Positions 35,882-43,759 of a stretch of DNA of 64,000 nucleotides are shown one piece after another. The position numbers and the translations under genes were made by a program. Below the pieces are notes generated by a model. That model ran no database searches. It saw nothing but the letters and a program-made list of their open reading frames with translations, and had not been told where the DNA came from. The DNA comes from an uncultured Bacteroidales bacterium (GTDB lineage Bacteria > Bacteroidota > Bacteroidia > Bacteroidales > UBA932): NCBI GenBank assembly GCA_900316245.1, contig ONCE01000004.1, positions 34,194-98,193 of the forward strand. Reading direction: 5' to 3'. The first letter of the stretch is position 1. Each line of letters begins with the position of its first letter.

Positions 35882-36448
35882 TTAGCGATCCAAACAGGCC
35901 AAAAACAGGCCTCTATCAGGGGTTTCAGTGGCTTTTATCCGTTCTTTTAGGCGGTAAAGGCGGTTATAGACGTAGGGTTTGTCCTTCTCGAGGAGGGTGG
36001 AGATGGTGGTGGAAGAGAAGCCGGAGGCGGCAAAGAGATAGAGCAGGTAATCTTCTTGTTTCAACTTCGGAAAAGTGTTCCTCAGTTTGATCATGACATC
36101 GTCTGCGCTCTCGTTGAGAGCCTGCTCGAGCTGTTTCTGGACGCCATCATCGGCCCGCAATCCCTCCACAATGGAGCGGACCTCCTTTAAAATGCGGGGT
36201 TGGAGGTTATCCGTGCCCTCATAGATGTAATATTGCTCGCAGAGACGGTCCAGGGCGTTGAAACTGCGGCCCGCCGAGCGCTTTTGGATAGCGCCCAGAC
36301 GGGCCTGCAGGTCTTCGGCTATGGACATAATACGCTCATTTTCTTCCCTTTCCTCCAGCAGCTGCTTCTCCAGCTGGGCCTTGCGGGCCCAGAAATACAG
36401 GACCAGCGTAGCCAGAATGGCGGTAATGAGAAGTGCGAGCGGACCCAT
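35882..36448 (-). CDS. Short membrane protein with coiled coil and LuxR-like HTH
   Basis: 188 residues. An N-terminal TM (residues 4-22, PLALLITAILATLVLYFW) is followed by a charged helix (about 23-60) likely to be a coiled coil. A globular C-terminal part contains DYLLYLFAASGFSSTTISTL and then DKPYVYNRLYRLKERIKA, which resembles the C-terminal helix-turn-helix of Bacteroidetes regulatory TPR proteins, but without their TPR domain. It starts six bases after the glyS stop on the same strand, so the two are cotranscribed. Function unknown; a membrane-tethered transcription factor is possible. Confidence 0.65.
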   Translation of the reverse strand: MGPLALLITAILATLVLYFWARKAQLEKQLLEEREENERIMSIAEDLQARLGAIQKRSAGRSFNALDRLCEQYYIYEGTDNLQPRILKEVRSIVEGLRADDGVQKQLEQALNESADDVMIKLRNTFPKLKQEDYLLYLFAASGFSSTTISTLLEKDKPYVYNRLYRLKERIKATETPDRGLFLACLDR

Positions 36449-36454
36449 AATAGG

Positions 36455-37993
36455 CTAGAGATTGCGGAGGAGGTTGGTGAGAGATACCTTCTTCTCAATC
36501 ATAGCGCGCAGATCTTCAATCTTGACGCGCTGCTGGGTCATACTGTCGCGGTCACGCACGGTTACGCAGCCGTCGTTGAGGCTGTCGTGGTCCACGGTGA
36601 CGCAGAAAGGCGTTCCAATGGCGTCCTGACGGCGATAACGCTTGCCAATGGAGTCTTTTTCGTCGTACTGGTAGGAGAAATCGTACTTGAGCTCGTCTAC
36701 CACCTTCTGGGCCAGTTCCGGCAGGCCGTCCTTCTTCACGAGCGGCATTACAGCCACCTTGATGGGGGCCAGCGGGGCGGGAATCTTCATCACAACGCGC
36801 TCTTCGCCGTTTTCCAGCTGCTCCACCGTATAGGAGTGGGAGAGCACGGCCAGAACCATACGGTCTACGCCGATGGAGGTCTCGATTACGTAGGGAGTAT
36901 AGGAGGTATTCTCCTCAGGATCAAAGTATTCAATCTTCTTGCCGGAGAACTTCTGGTGGTTGCCCAGGTCAAAGTTGGTGCGGCTGTGGATGCCTTCCAG
37001 TTCCTTGAAACCGAAGGGGAAGTTGAATTCGATGTCCGTGGCGGCGTTGGCGTAGTGAGCCAGCTTCTCGTGGTCGTGGAAACGGTAGTTTTCAGCGCCC
37101 ATTCCCAGGTTCACGTGCCATTTCATACGGTTTTCCTTCCATTTCTTGAACCAATCCAGCTCGGTTCCGGGCTTGATGAAGAACTGCATTTCCATCTGCT
37201 CGAACTCGCGCATACGGAAAATGAACTGGCGGGCCACAATCTCGTTGCGGAAGGCCTTACCGATCTGGGCAATGCCGAAAGGAATCTTCATTCGGCCCGT
37301 CTTCTGGACGTTCAGATAGTTCACAAAGATGCCCTGAGCGGTCTCAGGACGCAGATAAATGAGGTTGGCGCCGTCGGCCGTGGAACCCATCGAGGTGGAG
37401 AACATCAGGTTGAACTGACGCACCTCGGTCCAGTTGCAGGTACCGGAAATGGGGCACACGATGTTGCAGTCAATGATAATCTGGCGGTATTCGGCAAAGT
37501 CATTGGCCTTTTCGGCAGCCACATAGCGGTTGTGAACCTCGTCCCATTTGGCCTTCTCACGCAGCACATTGGGGTTGGTGGCACGGAACTGGGCCTCGTC
37601 AAAGGCGTCTCCGAACTTCTTTTTGCCCTTGGCTACCTCTTTTTCAATCTTTTCCTCAATCTTGCCCAGGTAGTCTTCGATGAGGACATCGGCCCTGTAA
37701 CGCTTCTTGGAGTCCTTGTTGTCAATGAGAGGGTCGTTAAAGGCGCCCACGTGACCGGAGGCCTCCCAGATGCGGGGATGCATGAAAATGGCGGAATCAA
37801 TGCCCACGATGTTCTCGTGGAGGCGCGTCATAGCCTCCCACCAGTAGTTTTTGATGTTGTTTTTGAGCTGGACGCCCATCTGGCCATAATCGTAAACAGC
37901 GGCCAGACCATCGTAAATCTCACTGGAAGGGAAGATGAAGCCATACTCCTTGCAGTGGGCTACCAACACTTTAAATAATTCGTCTTGAGTCAT
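36455..37993 (-). CDS. glyS: Glycyl-tRNA synthetase, dimeric (class II) type
   Basis: 512-residue alpha2-type enzyme that charges tRNA-Gly. The class II motif 2 region reads LRPETAQGIFVNYLNVQKTG, with KAFRNEI following. Motif 3 is near the C terminus in ETSIGVDRMVLAVLSHSY, after which comes an anticodon-binding domain (PLAPIKVAVMPLVKKDGLPE). This is the single-chain form also seen in eukaryotes, archaea and many Bacteroidetes. Transcribed from its own box (38027-38034), with the short HTH membrane protein downstream. Confidence 0.96.
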   Translation of the reverse strand: MTQDELFKVLVAHCKEYGFIFPSSEIYDGLAAVYDYGQMGVQLKNNIKNYWWEAMTRLHENIVGIDSAIFMHPRIWEASGHVGAFNDPLIDNKDSKKRYRADVLIEDYLGKIEEKIEKEVAKGKKKFGDAFDEAQFRATNPNVLREKAKWDEVHNRYVAAEKANDFAEYRQIIIDCNIVCPISGTCNWTEVRQFNLMFSTSMGSTADGANLIYLRPETAQGIFVNYLNVQKTGRMKIPFGIAQIGKAFRNEIVARQFIFRMREFEQMEMQFFIKPGTELDWFKKWKENRMKWHVNLGMGAENYRFHDHEKLAHYANAATDIEFNFPFGFKELEGIHSRTNFDLGNHQKFSGKKIEYFDPEENTSYTPYVIETSIGVDRMVLAVLSHSYTVEQLENGEERVVMKIPAPLAPIKVAVMPLVKKDGLPELAQKVVDELKYDFSYQYDEKDSIGKRYRRQDAIGTPFCVTVDHDSLNDGCVTVRDRDSMTQQRVKIEDLRAMIEKKVSLTNLLRNL

Positions 37994-38026
37994 ATTGATA
38001 ATACTTTATACTTTCAAAAAAGCCTG

Positions 38027-38034
38027 CAAATTTA
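38027..38034 (-). promoter_or_regulatory. -7 box TAAATTTG of glyS, sharing bases with the folK stop
   Basis: Exact TAnnTTTG match. Its first three bases are the TAA stop codon of folK (38032-38034). It lies 33 bases before the glyS ATG. Confidence 0.5.
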
Positions 38035-38514
38035 CTCAAATAATTCGGGAAAAGCCTCTCTGACCTTGGGTTTCGAGATCTCCAGCAGGGGTTTTTTCAC
38101 GAAATCACGCTGCGCAATCAGGGGATGGGGGATTGTAAGCTCATCTGTATGAACAATTTCCGTTCCATAAAGCAGGATATCGATGTCAATGGGCCGATTT
38201 TGGTAAATCCGCTTTCCTTCGGCATCAAAAAGGGCTTCCTCTGTCCTTCCCATAGCCTTTTCTATGGCTTTTACCTGCCGGAGGATCCAGGTGGCGTGCT
38301 CTTCCGGCGTGCCCTGAACCACCAGGCGGTACAGGACGCACATATTCAGGAAATCCGGCCCTTCAAAGCCCCAGGACGGGGTTTCTACGATGCGGGATAT
38401 GCGCTCCGGATGCGTTCCAAAGGCCTCGTCCATCAGATTCATGGCCCTCAGGAGGGCAAGTTCCCGCTCTCCTACATTGGAACCCAGTCCGAGAAATACA
38501 TCTACGCGTTCCAT
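38032..38514 (-). CDS. folK: 2-amino-4-hydroxy-6-hydroxymethyldihydropteridine pyrophosphokinase
   Basis: 160-residue HPPK, which transfers pyrophosphate from ATP to hydroxymethyl-dihydropterin in folate synthesis. Family signatures are FLGLGSNVGERELAL at the start, ETPSWGFEGPDFLNMCV in the pterin site, and NRPIDIDILLYG with IPHPLIAQRDFVKKPL near the end. It lies one base after the SufT-like gene on the same strand. FolK is usually with folP/folB elsewhere; here it stands between Suf genes and glyS. Confidence 0.95.
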   Translation of the reverse strand: MERVDVFLGLGSNVGERELALLRAMNLMDEAFGTHPERISRIVETPSWGFEGPDFLNMCVLYRLVVQGTPEEHATWILRQVKAIEKAMGRTEEALFDAEGKRIYQNRPIDIDILLYGTEIVHTDELTIPHPLIAQRDFVKKPLLEISKPKVREAFPELFE

Positions 38515-38515
38515 T

Positions 38516-38896
38516 TTAGTCTTCCAGCTTTCCGTAATCGTCTTCCTCGTAGTCCAGACCCAGTTCTACACGGGCTTCTTCCGAGAGCATGCTGCGGTCC
38601 CAGACCGGCTCAAAAGTGAGTTCTATGGTGCATTTGGTGACGCCCGGAACGGCTTCCACGCCCTCCTGGACCTCTTTCAGCACCTGGTCTGCCATAGGGC
38701 AGTTGGGGGCCGTAAACGTCATCAGGATGGAGACTTCGTGCTCTTTGTTGATGGTGAGTTCGTATATGAGGCCCAGATCATAGATATTGACCGGGATTTC
38801 GGGGTCGTAAACCTCCTTAAGGGCCGAAATGACGGCTGCATACAGCGGTTGCAGCGCTTTCACGTCCTCTGCTGTCAGTACGGTCTTATCTTCCAT
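38516..38896 (-). CDS. MIP18/SufT-type iron-sulfur cluster assembly protein
   Basis: 126-residue DUF59/MIP18 protein involved in Fe-S cluster maturation. It carries the family core LKEVYDPEIPVNIYDLGLIY and the cysteine motif FTAPNCPMADQV, then VTKCTIELTFEPVWDRSMLS. It overlaps the end of sufE by 11 bases and leads into folK. In this sufS-sufE-sufT order it probably helps deliver sulfur or clusters. SufBCD is not in the window. It resembles SufT/PaaD-like proteins; the precise role is an inference. Confidence 0.88.
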   Translation of the reverse strand: MEDKTVLTAEDVKALQPLYAAVISALKEVYDPEIPVNIYDLGLIYELTINKEHEVSILMTFTAPNCPMADQVLKEVQEGVEAVPGVTKCTIELTFEPVWDRSMLSEEARVELGLDYEEDDYGKLED

Positions 38897-39296
38897 TTTC
38901 GGCTAACTTCTTAATGGTGTCAATCATCGATACCAATCCATTCGCGCGCGTAGGGGAGAGGTTGTCCTTGAGGCCAATCTCGGAGACAAAGCCAAAATCA
39001 TCGGCTGCAATGGCCTCAGGAGTCTCTCCGGAGTAAACGCCAATGAGCAGCGAAATGATTCCGCGGGTGATGATGGCATCGCTGTCGGCCTGAAAATAAA
39101 GGCGGCCGTCCCTCAGCTGTGCATCCAGCCAAACGCGTGACTGACAGCCTTTTATAAGGCGGTCGTCCGTCTTTTTCTCTTCCGGAAACGCCTCCAGGCC
39201 CTTGCCCAGCTCAATCAGATATTCATATTTGTCCAACCACTCCTCATACAAGGAGAAGTCTTCTATCACTTGCTGTTTTTTCTCTTCTAAACTCAT
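38886..39296 (-). CDS. sufE: Cysteine desulfuration protein SufE
   Basis: 136-residue sulfur acceptor that takes persulfide sulfur from SufS. The acceptor cysteine is Cys51 in LIKGCQSRVWL. The closing segment LSPTRANGLVSMIDTIKKLA is typical of SufE. The ATG at 39296 overlaps the sufS stop (ATGA), giving translational coupling with its partner enzyme. Upstream in-frame sequence to 39425 is sufS and not part of this protein. Confidence 0.93.
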   Translation of the reverse strand: MSLEEKKQQVIEDFSLYEEWLDKYEYLIELGKGLEAFPEEKKTDDRLIKGCQSRVWLDAQLRDGRLYFQADSDAIITRGIISLLIGVYSGETPEAIAADDFGFVSEIGLKDNLSPTRANGLVSMIDTIKKLAENGR

Positions 39297-40513
39297 ACCA
39301 GCATCTCTATAGCCTTGTCCAGGCTCTTCAAAAAATAGTTGGCCTCCTCTACGGTATTGTACGGGGCAAAAGAGGCCCTCAGGAGGCCTGTAACACCCAG
39401 ATGATCCATCAGAGGCTCTGCACACATCTGTCCGGAACGCACAGCCACGCCCATCTTGTCCAGAATAAGGGCCAGGTCTTCGTGATGCGCTCCTTTTACG
39501 GCAAAGGAGAACAGAGGAATCTTGTTTTCCTTACCGGTTCCATATAGCGTAATTCGCTTATCTTCAGTCAGTTTGCTGTAAACTTTGTCCAAAATGGCCT
39601 GCTGTTCCGCCTTCACGGCCGGGTTCTCGCGGACGGCATCGGCAAAGTCCAGAGCGGGCACCAGCGTGGGCACGGCATTGAAATTCTGGGTGCCGGCTTC
39701 GAATTTCATGGGCAGGGGAGCATAGGTTGTTCCGCTGAAACGCACAGTCTCAATCATTTCGCCCCCTCCCATATAGGGAATCATAGCCTCCAGCCACTTG
39801 CGTTTTCCGTATAGGACACCCGTTCCGGTAGCGGCATAAATCTTATGGCCGGAGAAAGCGTAGAAGTCGCAGTCCAGATCCTGAACGTCTACTTTTTCGT
39901 GGACGACTCCTTGGGATCCGTCCACCAGAACCGGAACACCGGCCTTATGCGCTATTCTCACGAGCTCCTTAACGGGATTAACAAGGCCTAACACATTGGA
40001 AATGTGCGCAATAGCCACCATTTTGGTGTGTTCGTTCAGAAGGGCCGAAAGAGCCGCGGGATCCAGGAGACCGTCCCTGTTGGGCTCCAGAACCCGGAGT
40101 TTGGCTCCCTTCCGCTCACAGAGCATCTGCCAGGGGACCATGTTGGAGTGGTGCTCGCAAGTGCTTACGATTATCTCATCTCCCTGATTTACAAATACTT
40201 GACCATACGAAAAGGCCACCAAATTGATACTGGCCGTGGCGCCGGAAGTGAAAACAATCTCTTCCCTTGCAGCCGCATTCAGAAATGTCTGAACCCGGTT
40301 CCTAGCGCCTTCGTAGGCATCCGTAGCCTGGGCGGCCAAATGATGTACGGCCCTGTGAATGTTTGCGTTAGCTCCTTCCACAAGCTCTTTCCAACAATCC
40401 ACGACGGCCTGGGGACGCTGCGCCGTAGCGGCGTTGTCCAGGTACACCAGCGGCTTTCCATACACAGGCGTGTCCAGAATGGGGAAAAGGGCTCGTATTT
40501 CCGTAACAGTCAT
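39293..40513 (-). CDS. sufS: Cysteine desulfurase SufS
   Basis: PLP enzyme that extracts sulfur from cysteine for Fe-S clusters. 406 residues. The lysine binding PLP is in DFYAFSGHKIYAATG (near residue 220). The active-site cysteine is in VRSGQMCAEPLMDHLG (near 363), the RxGxxCA form of group II desulfurases. An ATG at 40513 is used; a TTG at 40534 lies inside the promoter palindrome. First gene of sufS-sufE-sufT-folK, transcribed divergently from ruvA. Confidence 0.95.
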   Translation of the reverse strand: MTVTEIRALFPILDTPVYGKPLVYLDNAATAQRPQAVVDCWKELVEGANANIHRAVHHLAAQATDAYEGARNRVQTFLNAAAREEIVFTSGATASINLVAFSYGQVFVNQGDEIIVSTCEHHSNMVPWQMLCERKGAKLRVLEPNRDGLLDPAALSALLNEHTKMVAIAHISNVLGLVNPVKELVRIAHKAGVPVLVDGSQGVVHEKVDVQDLDCDFYAFSGHKIYAATGTGVLYGKRKWLEAMIPYMGGGEMIETVRFSGTTYAPLPMKFEAGTQNFNAVPTLVPALDFADAVRENPAVKAEQQAILDKVYSKLTEDKRITLYGTGKENKIPLFSFAVKGAHHEDLALILDKMGVAVRSGQMCAEPLMDHLGVTGLLRASFAPYNTVEEANYFLKSLDKAIEMLV

Positions 40514-40530
40514 TTGCTTTTGATAAGTTT

Positions 40531-40550
40531 GCAAATTTACATAAATTTGC
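40531..40550. promoter_or_regulatory. Palindromic divergent promoter of sufS and ruvA
   Basis: The 20-base sequence is a 9-bp inverted repeat (GCAAATTTA and TAAATTTGC) around a central CA. Each half contains one -7 box TAAATTTG, one per strand. The plus box ends four bases before the ruvA ATG (40554). The minus box ends 18 bases before the sufS ATG (40513). The two start codons are only 40 bases apart, so the two promoters overlap and are likely mutually exclusive. Confidence 0.65.
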
Positions 40551-40553
40551 GGT

Positions 40554-41141
40554 ATGTTAGACTATATTAAAGGACAAATCGTTGAGCTGACGCCCACTGA
40601 GCTCGTTCTGGACAACAGCGGGATAGGGTACAGCATCCTCATTTCCCTGCAAACCTACGAGGCTTTCCAGGGAAAGGCCGAAACCATCGCCTACATCCAT
40701 CACTACATCCGGGAAGACGAAGAACTCTACTTTGGTTTTGCCACCAAGGACGAAAGAGAACTCTTCCGCCTGCTCATCAGCGTATCCGGAATCGGCGTTG
40801 CATCGGCCCGTATGATGCTTTCCACGCTTACTTCCGAAGAAATCCGTCAGGCTATCCTGGCCGAAGACGTGAACAAGATCAAATCCGTCAAGGGAATCGG
40901 CCTCAAGAGCGCCCAGAGAATGGTTCTGGAGCTCAAGGACAAGGTGGTCAAAGGCGAAGGAAGCGCAGAAACGTCGCTTTTCAAGGCCGATTCCAACGCG
41001 CTCGTGGACGAAGCCACCACGGCCCTGGTTATGCTGGGCTTCTCCAAGGCCAATATCGCCAAAGTAATGCCCGCCATCCTCAAGGACAACCCTTCGGCCA
41101 AGGTAGAAGACATAATAAAAGCCGCATTAAAGCGGCTCTAA
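40554..41141 (+). CDS. ruvA: Holliday junction branch migration protein RuvA
   Basis: 195-residue DNA-binding subunit that holds Holliday junctions for RuvB. Domain I is an OB fold (MLDYIKGQIVELTPTELVLD, GIGYSILISL). Domain II has two helix-hairpin-helix motifs (LLISVSGIGVASARMMLS and IKSVKGIGLKSAQRMVLEL). Domain III, the RuvB-contact helix bundle, is at the C terminus (EATTALVMLGFSKANIAKV). It converges on mnmG, with 29 bases between stops that hold a parS-like site. Confidence 0.95.
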   Translation: MLDYIKGQIVELTPTELVLDNSGIGYSILISLQTYEAFQGKAETIAYIHHYIREDEELYFGFATKDERELFRLLISVSGIGVASARMMLSTLTSEEIRQAILAEDVNKIKSVKGIGLKSAQRMVLELKDKVVKGEGSAETSLFKADSNALVDEATTALVMLGFSKANIAKVMPAILKDNPSAKVEDIIKAALKRL

Positions 41142-41154
41142 TTTAAAAGGCGTT

Positions 41155-41170
41155 TGTTCCACGTGGAACT
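41155..41170. promoter_or_regulatory. parS-like palindrome 1
   Basis: TGTTCCACGTGGAACT matches the 16-bp ParB/Spo0J centromere palindrome in the TGTTCCACGTGGAACA form known from Pseudomonas, except for the last base. It lies just after ruvA and before the mnmG stop codon. Confidence 0.55.
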
Positions 41171-43039
41171 TTAGCGGCCGAAGTAAACTAGTAAAACGGA
41201 AATATCCGCCGGCGAGACGCCGGAGATTCTGGAAGCCTGAGCGATCGTCTCGGGCTTATATTTTTTCAGCTTCTGCCGGCACTCAATGGTGAGACCTTGA
41301 AGATTGTCGAAGTCAAAGTCGGCGGGAATCTTGATATACTCCAAACGATTGTTCTTCTCTGCCTGCAGCTTCTCGCGATCGATATATCCCGCGTACTTGA
41401 TGGCGACCTCAACGGAAGTAATGACCTCTTCAGAATAATTGTTTCCTGTTCCACGTGGAACAAAATCGAGTAATTTAGACAGTTCCAACTCGGGCCTGGA
41501 AACCAGATCAGAAAGGAGCTTAGACTCGGTTAAGGGCGTAGAACCCACGGAAAGGAGGTATTCGTTGACCTTATCGGCACGAACTTTAGTCGCATAACAG
41601 CGTTCCTTAAGCTCAGAAACGGCTTCTTGCTTGGCCATAACGGCCGAATACCGTTCTTCAGAAGCCAAACCCAGACTATGAGATAGTTCAGTAAGCCGGA
41701 AATCCGCATTATCCTGACGAAGCAGGATGCGATACTCGGCACGAGAGGTAAACATTCGGTAAGGCTCGTCAACACCCTTATTGATGAGGTCATCGACTAG
41801 AACGCCGATATAAGCCTGGTCGCGGCGCAAGACAAGGGGTTCGTGTTCCACAAGGAACAAATGCGCGTTAATGCCCGCCATCAGGCCCTGTGCCGCCGCC
41901 TCTTCATAACCAGTAGTTCCATTCACCTGGCCGGCCAGGAAAAGATTAGAGACGACTTTAGACCGCAAAGAATGATGAAGGAACTGCGGATCGAAGTAAT
42001 CATACTCGACAGCATAGGCCGGTTTAAAGAACACGGCCTCCTCCAGACCTTCGATGGCGTGTACTGCTTCGAGCTGAACTTCCAAAGGAAGCGAAGAGGA
42101 GAAACCTTGAAGGTAGTACTCCGGAGAAGTCGCGCCCTCCGGTTCCAGGAAGAGCTGGTGGGAATCCTTATCGGAGAAAGTGAGGAGCTTGTCTTCGATA
42201 CTGGGACAGTAACGGGGTCCGCGTCCCTGGATCATTCCAGTGAAAAGAGGCGACCGGTCAAAGCCGGTCCTCAGAATTTCGTGAACCCTCTCGTTGGTAT
42301 GGAGAAGGAAGCAGTCCATCTGCTCGCCGGATTTCTGAACGGCGGAAGGAACATCGAGGAAAGAAAAGCGCTCCGGGTCATGGTCTCCAGGTTGGCGAAG
42401 CAACTTGGAAGTGTTCACCGAACGGACGTCGATTCGAGGGGGTGTTCCGGTCTTCATCCGGGCCGTAGGAATTCCGAAAGAGGCCAGCTGATCCGAAATT
42501 CCATAAGAGGCTTTCTCGCCAATTCGGCCTCCTTCGAAAGAATGCTGGCCGATGTACATTTTACCGTTCAGGAAGGTGCCGGCCGTCAAAATAACGGCCT
42601 TAGAATGGAACATAGCCCCGGTGATTGTACGGACGCCTGTAATAACGCGATTCTCAAAGAGAAAATCGGCCGCAAAATCAACGTAAATATTTAATTTACA
42701 GCAACTTAGAAGAGTTTTCAACCAGGTGGCAGAAAAGAGCTGTTTGTCGCATTGGGCGCGCGGACTCCACATAGCCGGACCCTTGGAACGGTTAAGCATG
42801 CGGAACTGAAGGGTAGCCGCATCCGTGACCAAACCGGAGTATCCTCCCAGCGCGTCAATCTCCCGGACAATCTGACCTTTGGCAATTCCGCCAACAGCCG
42901 GGTTGCAACTCATCTTGGCCAAGCCGTTCAGATCGGGAGTAATCAGAAGAACGGAAGAGCCCATGTTGGCAGCAGCCATGGCAGCTTCACAGCCTGCATG
43001 ACCACCGCCCACAACTATTACATCGAAATCACTTGTCAT
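41171..43039 (-). CDS. mnmG: tRNA uridine-5-carboxymethylaminomethyl modification enzyme MnmG
   Basis: 622-residue FAD protein that, with MnmE, modifies wobble uridine 34 of several tRNAs. The N-terminal dinucleotide-binding motif is [20 protein letters not shown]. GidA family signatures include [20 protein letters not shown] and [19 protein letters not shown], and the C-terminal MnmE-contact domain ends with [11 protein letters not shown]. Its start overlaps the ybeY stop (ATGA). Two parS-like palindromes lie in or beside the coding region, at 41155 and 41447. mnmG is origin-proximal in many bacteria. Confidence 0.95.
   Translation of the reverse strand: MTSDFDVIVVGGGHAGCEAAMAAANMGSSVLLITPDLNGLAKMSCNPAVGGIAKGQIVREIDALGGYSGLVTDAATLQFRMLNRSKGPAMWSPRAQCDKQLFSATWLKTLLSCCKLNIYVDFAADFLFENRVITGVRTITGAMFHSKAVILTAGTFLNGKMYIGQHSFEGGRIGEKASYGISDQLASFGIPTARMKTGTPPRIDVRSVNTSKLLRQPGDHDPERFSFLDVPSAVQKSGEQMDCFLLHTNERVHEILRTGFDRSPLFTGMIQGRGPRYCPSIEDKLLTFSDKDSHQLFLEPEGATSPEYYLQGFSSSLPLEVQLEAVHAIEGLEEAVFFKPAYAVEYDYFDPQFLHHSLRSKVVSNLFLAGQVNGTTGYEEAAAQGLMAGINAHLFLVEHEPLVLRRDQAYIGVLVDDLINKGVDEPYRMFTSRAEYRILLRQDNADFRLTELSHSLGLASEERYSAVMAKQEAVSELKERCYATKVRADKVNEYLLSVGSTPLTESKLLSDLVSRPELELSKLLDFVPRGTGNNYSEEVITSVEVAIKYAGYIDREKLQAEKNNRLEYIKIPADFDFDNLQGLTIECRQKLKKYKPETIAQASRISGVSPADISVLLVYFGR
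41447..41462. promoter_or_regulatory. parS-like palindrome 2, inside mnmG
   Basis: TGTTCCACGTGGAACA, a perfect 16-bp palindrome identical to the Pseudomonas-type ParB site, in the codons for residues around FVPRGTG of MnmG. It is 292 bases from site 1. Confidence 0.65.
41844..41859. promoter_or_regulatory. Degenerate parS-like site 3, inside mnmG
   Basis: TGTTCCACAAGGAACA matches 14 of the 16 positions of the palindrome, with both mismatches in the central ACGT. It could be a weak third site, or chance. Confidence 0.25.
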
Positions 43040-43455
43040 ATCTTGCTCCTCTGGGAGAGGTAATAATTCTCCTTGGCCCGCATAGTGGCAATGTCTTCTT
43101 CAGTATGGTCGTCGTAACCGATCAGGTGAAGGACGCCGTGAACGATGACCCGGTTCAACTCTTCGGCAAACTCGGTCCCATAGAAGGAAGCGTTTTCCCG
43201 GACCGAATCTACGCTGATAAAGAGATCGCCGGACAGACGGTTGCCCTCACAATAATCGAAAGTAATGATGTCTGTATAATAATCGTGTTGCAGATATTTT
43301 ATATTGACATCCAAAATATAATTATCGGAGCAAAATATAACAGCAATGTCTCCAAGGCGCTTCGACTCACTCTCGGCCACAAACTTGAGCCAACGGGAAG
43401 TAAGCCGTTTTTCCTTGAAAGCAAAAGCGGTATCCTGGGTAAAAAAAGAAACCAT
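43036..43455 (-). CDS. ybeY: Endoribonuclease YbeY
   Basis: 139-residue metal-dependent RNase needed for 16S rRNA 3' processing and ribosome quality control. The family signature is [19 protein letters not shown]: the first two histidines are as expected, but the third lies one position later than in the usual GYDH, as seen in Bacteroidetes versions. It is short but complete. Its stop overlaps the mnmG start, and its start is one base after the STAS gene stop, so it is part of one tight operon with the SpoIIE/STAS pair and mnmG. Confidence 0.9.
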   Translation of the reverse strand: MVSFFTQDTAFAFKEKRLTSRWLKFVAESESKRLGDIAVIFCSDNYILDVNIKYLQHDYYTDIITFDYCEGNRLSGDLFISVDSVRENASFYGTEFAEELNRVIVHGVLHLIGYDDHTEEDIATMRAKENYYLSQRSKI

Positions 43456-43456
43456 C

Positions 43457-43759
43457 CTACTCTAAGTCAAAGATGGAAATAAAACCGGAAACGTCAAGAA
43501 CGTCGTGAATCACGTCATTCACGTTCTTGAGCACCACGCGGGATCCCACGGCCTGGGCCTGCTTGAGAATGCTCAAAAGGACACGGAGACCGCTCGAGGA
43601 AATATACTCCAGGTCTTTGCAATCCAACACTATTTCCTTTCCCTTGCTGTCAAGAAGGGGCTGAAGGTCTTTTTCCACCTGCGCAGCGGCAGCAGTATCC
43701 ATTTCACCGGAAAGGACGGCAATGATTCTCTCGTCGGTTTCTTTAATGGTAGTTGTCAT
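43457..43759 (-). CDS. STAS-domain anti-sigma factor antagonist
   Basis: 100-residue stand-alone STAS protein of the SpoIIAA/RsbV class. The core is VLDCKDLEYISSSGLRVLLS, in which the serine next to the glycine is the phosphorylation-site position. Such proteins bind an HATPase anti-sigma kinase when unphosphorylated. Its start overlaps the stop of the SpoIIE-HATPase gene (ATGA), so the two are coupled. It is followed by ybeY. Its partner is probably the HATPase domain of its neighbour. The downstream sigma factor or other target is not visible. Confidence 0.9.
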   Translation of the reverse strand: MTTTIKETDERIIAVLSGEMDTAAAAQVEKDLQPLLDSKGKEIVLDCKDLEYISSSGLRVLLSILKQAQAVGSRVVLKNVNDVIHDVLDVSGFISIFDLE

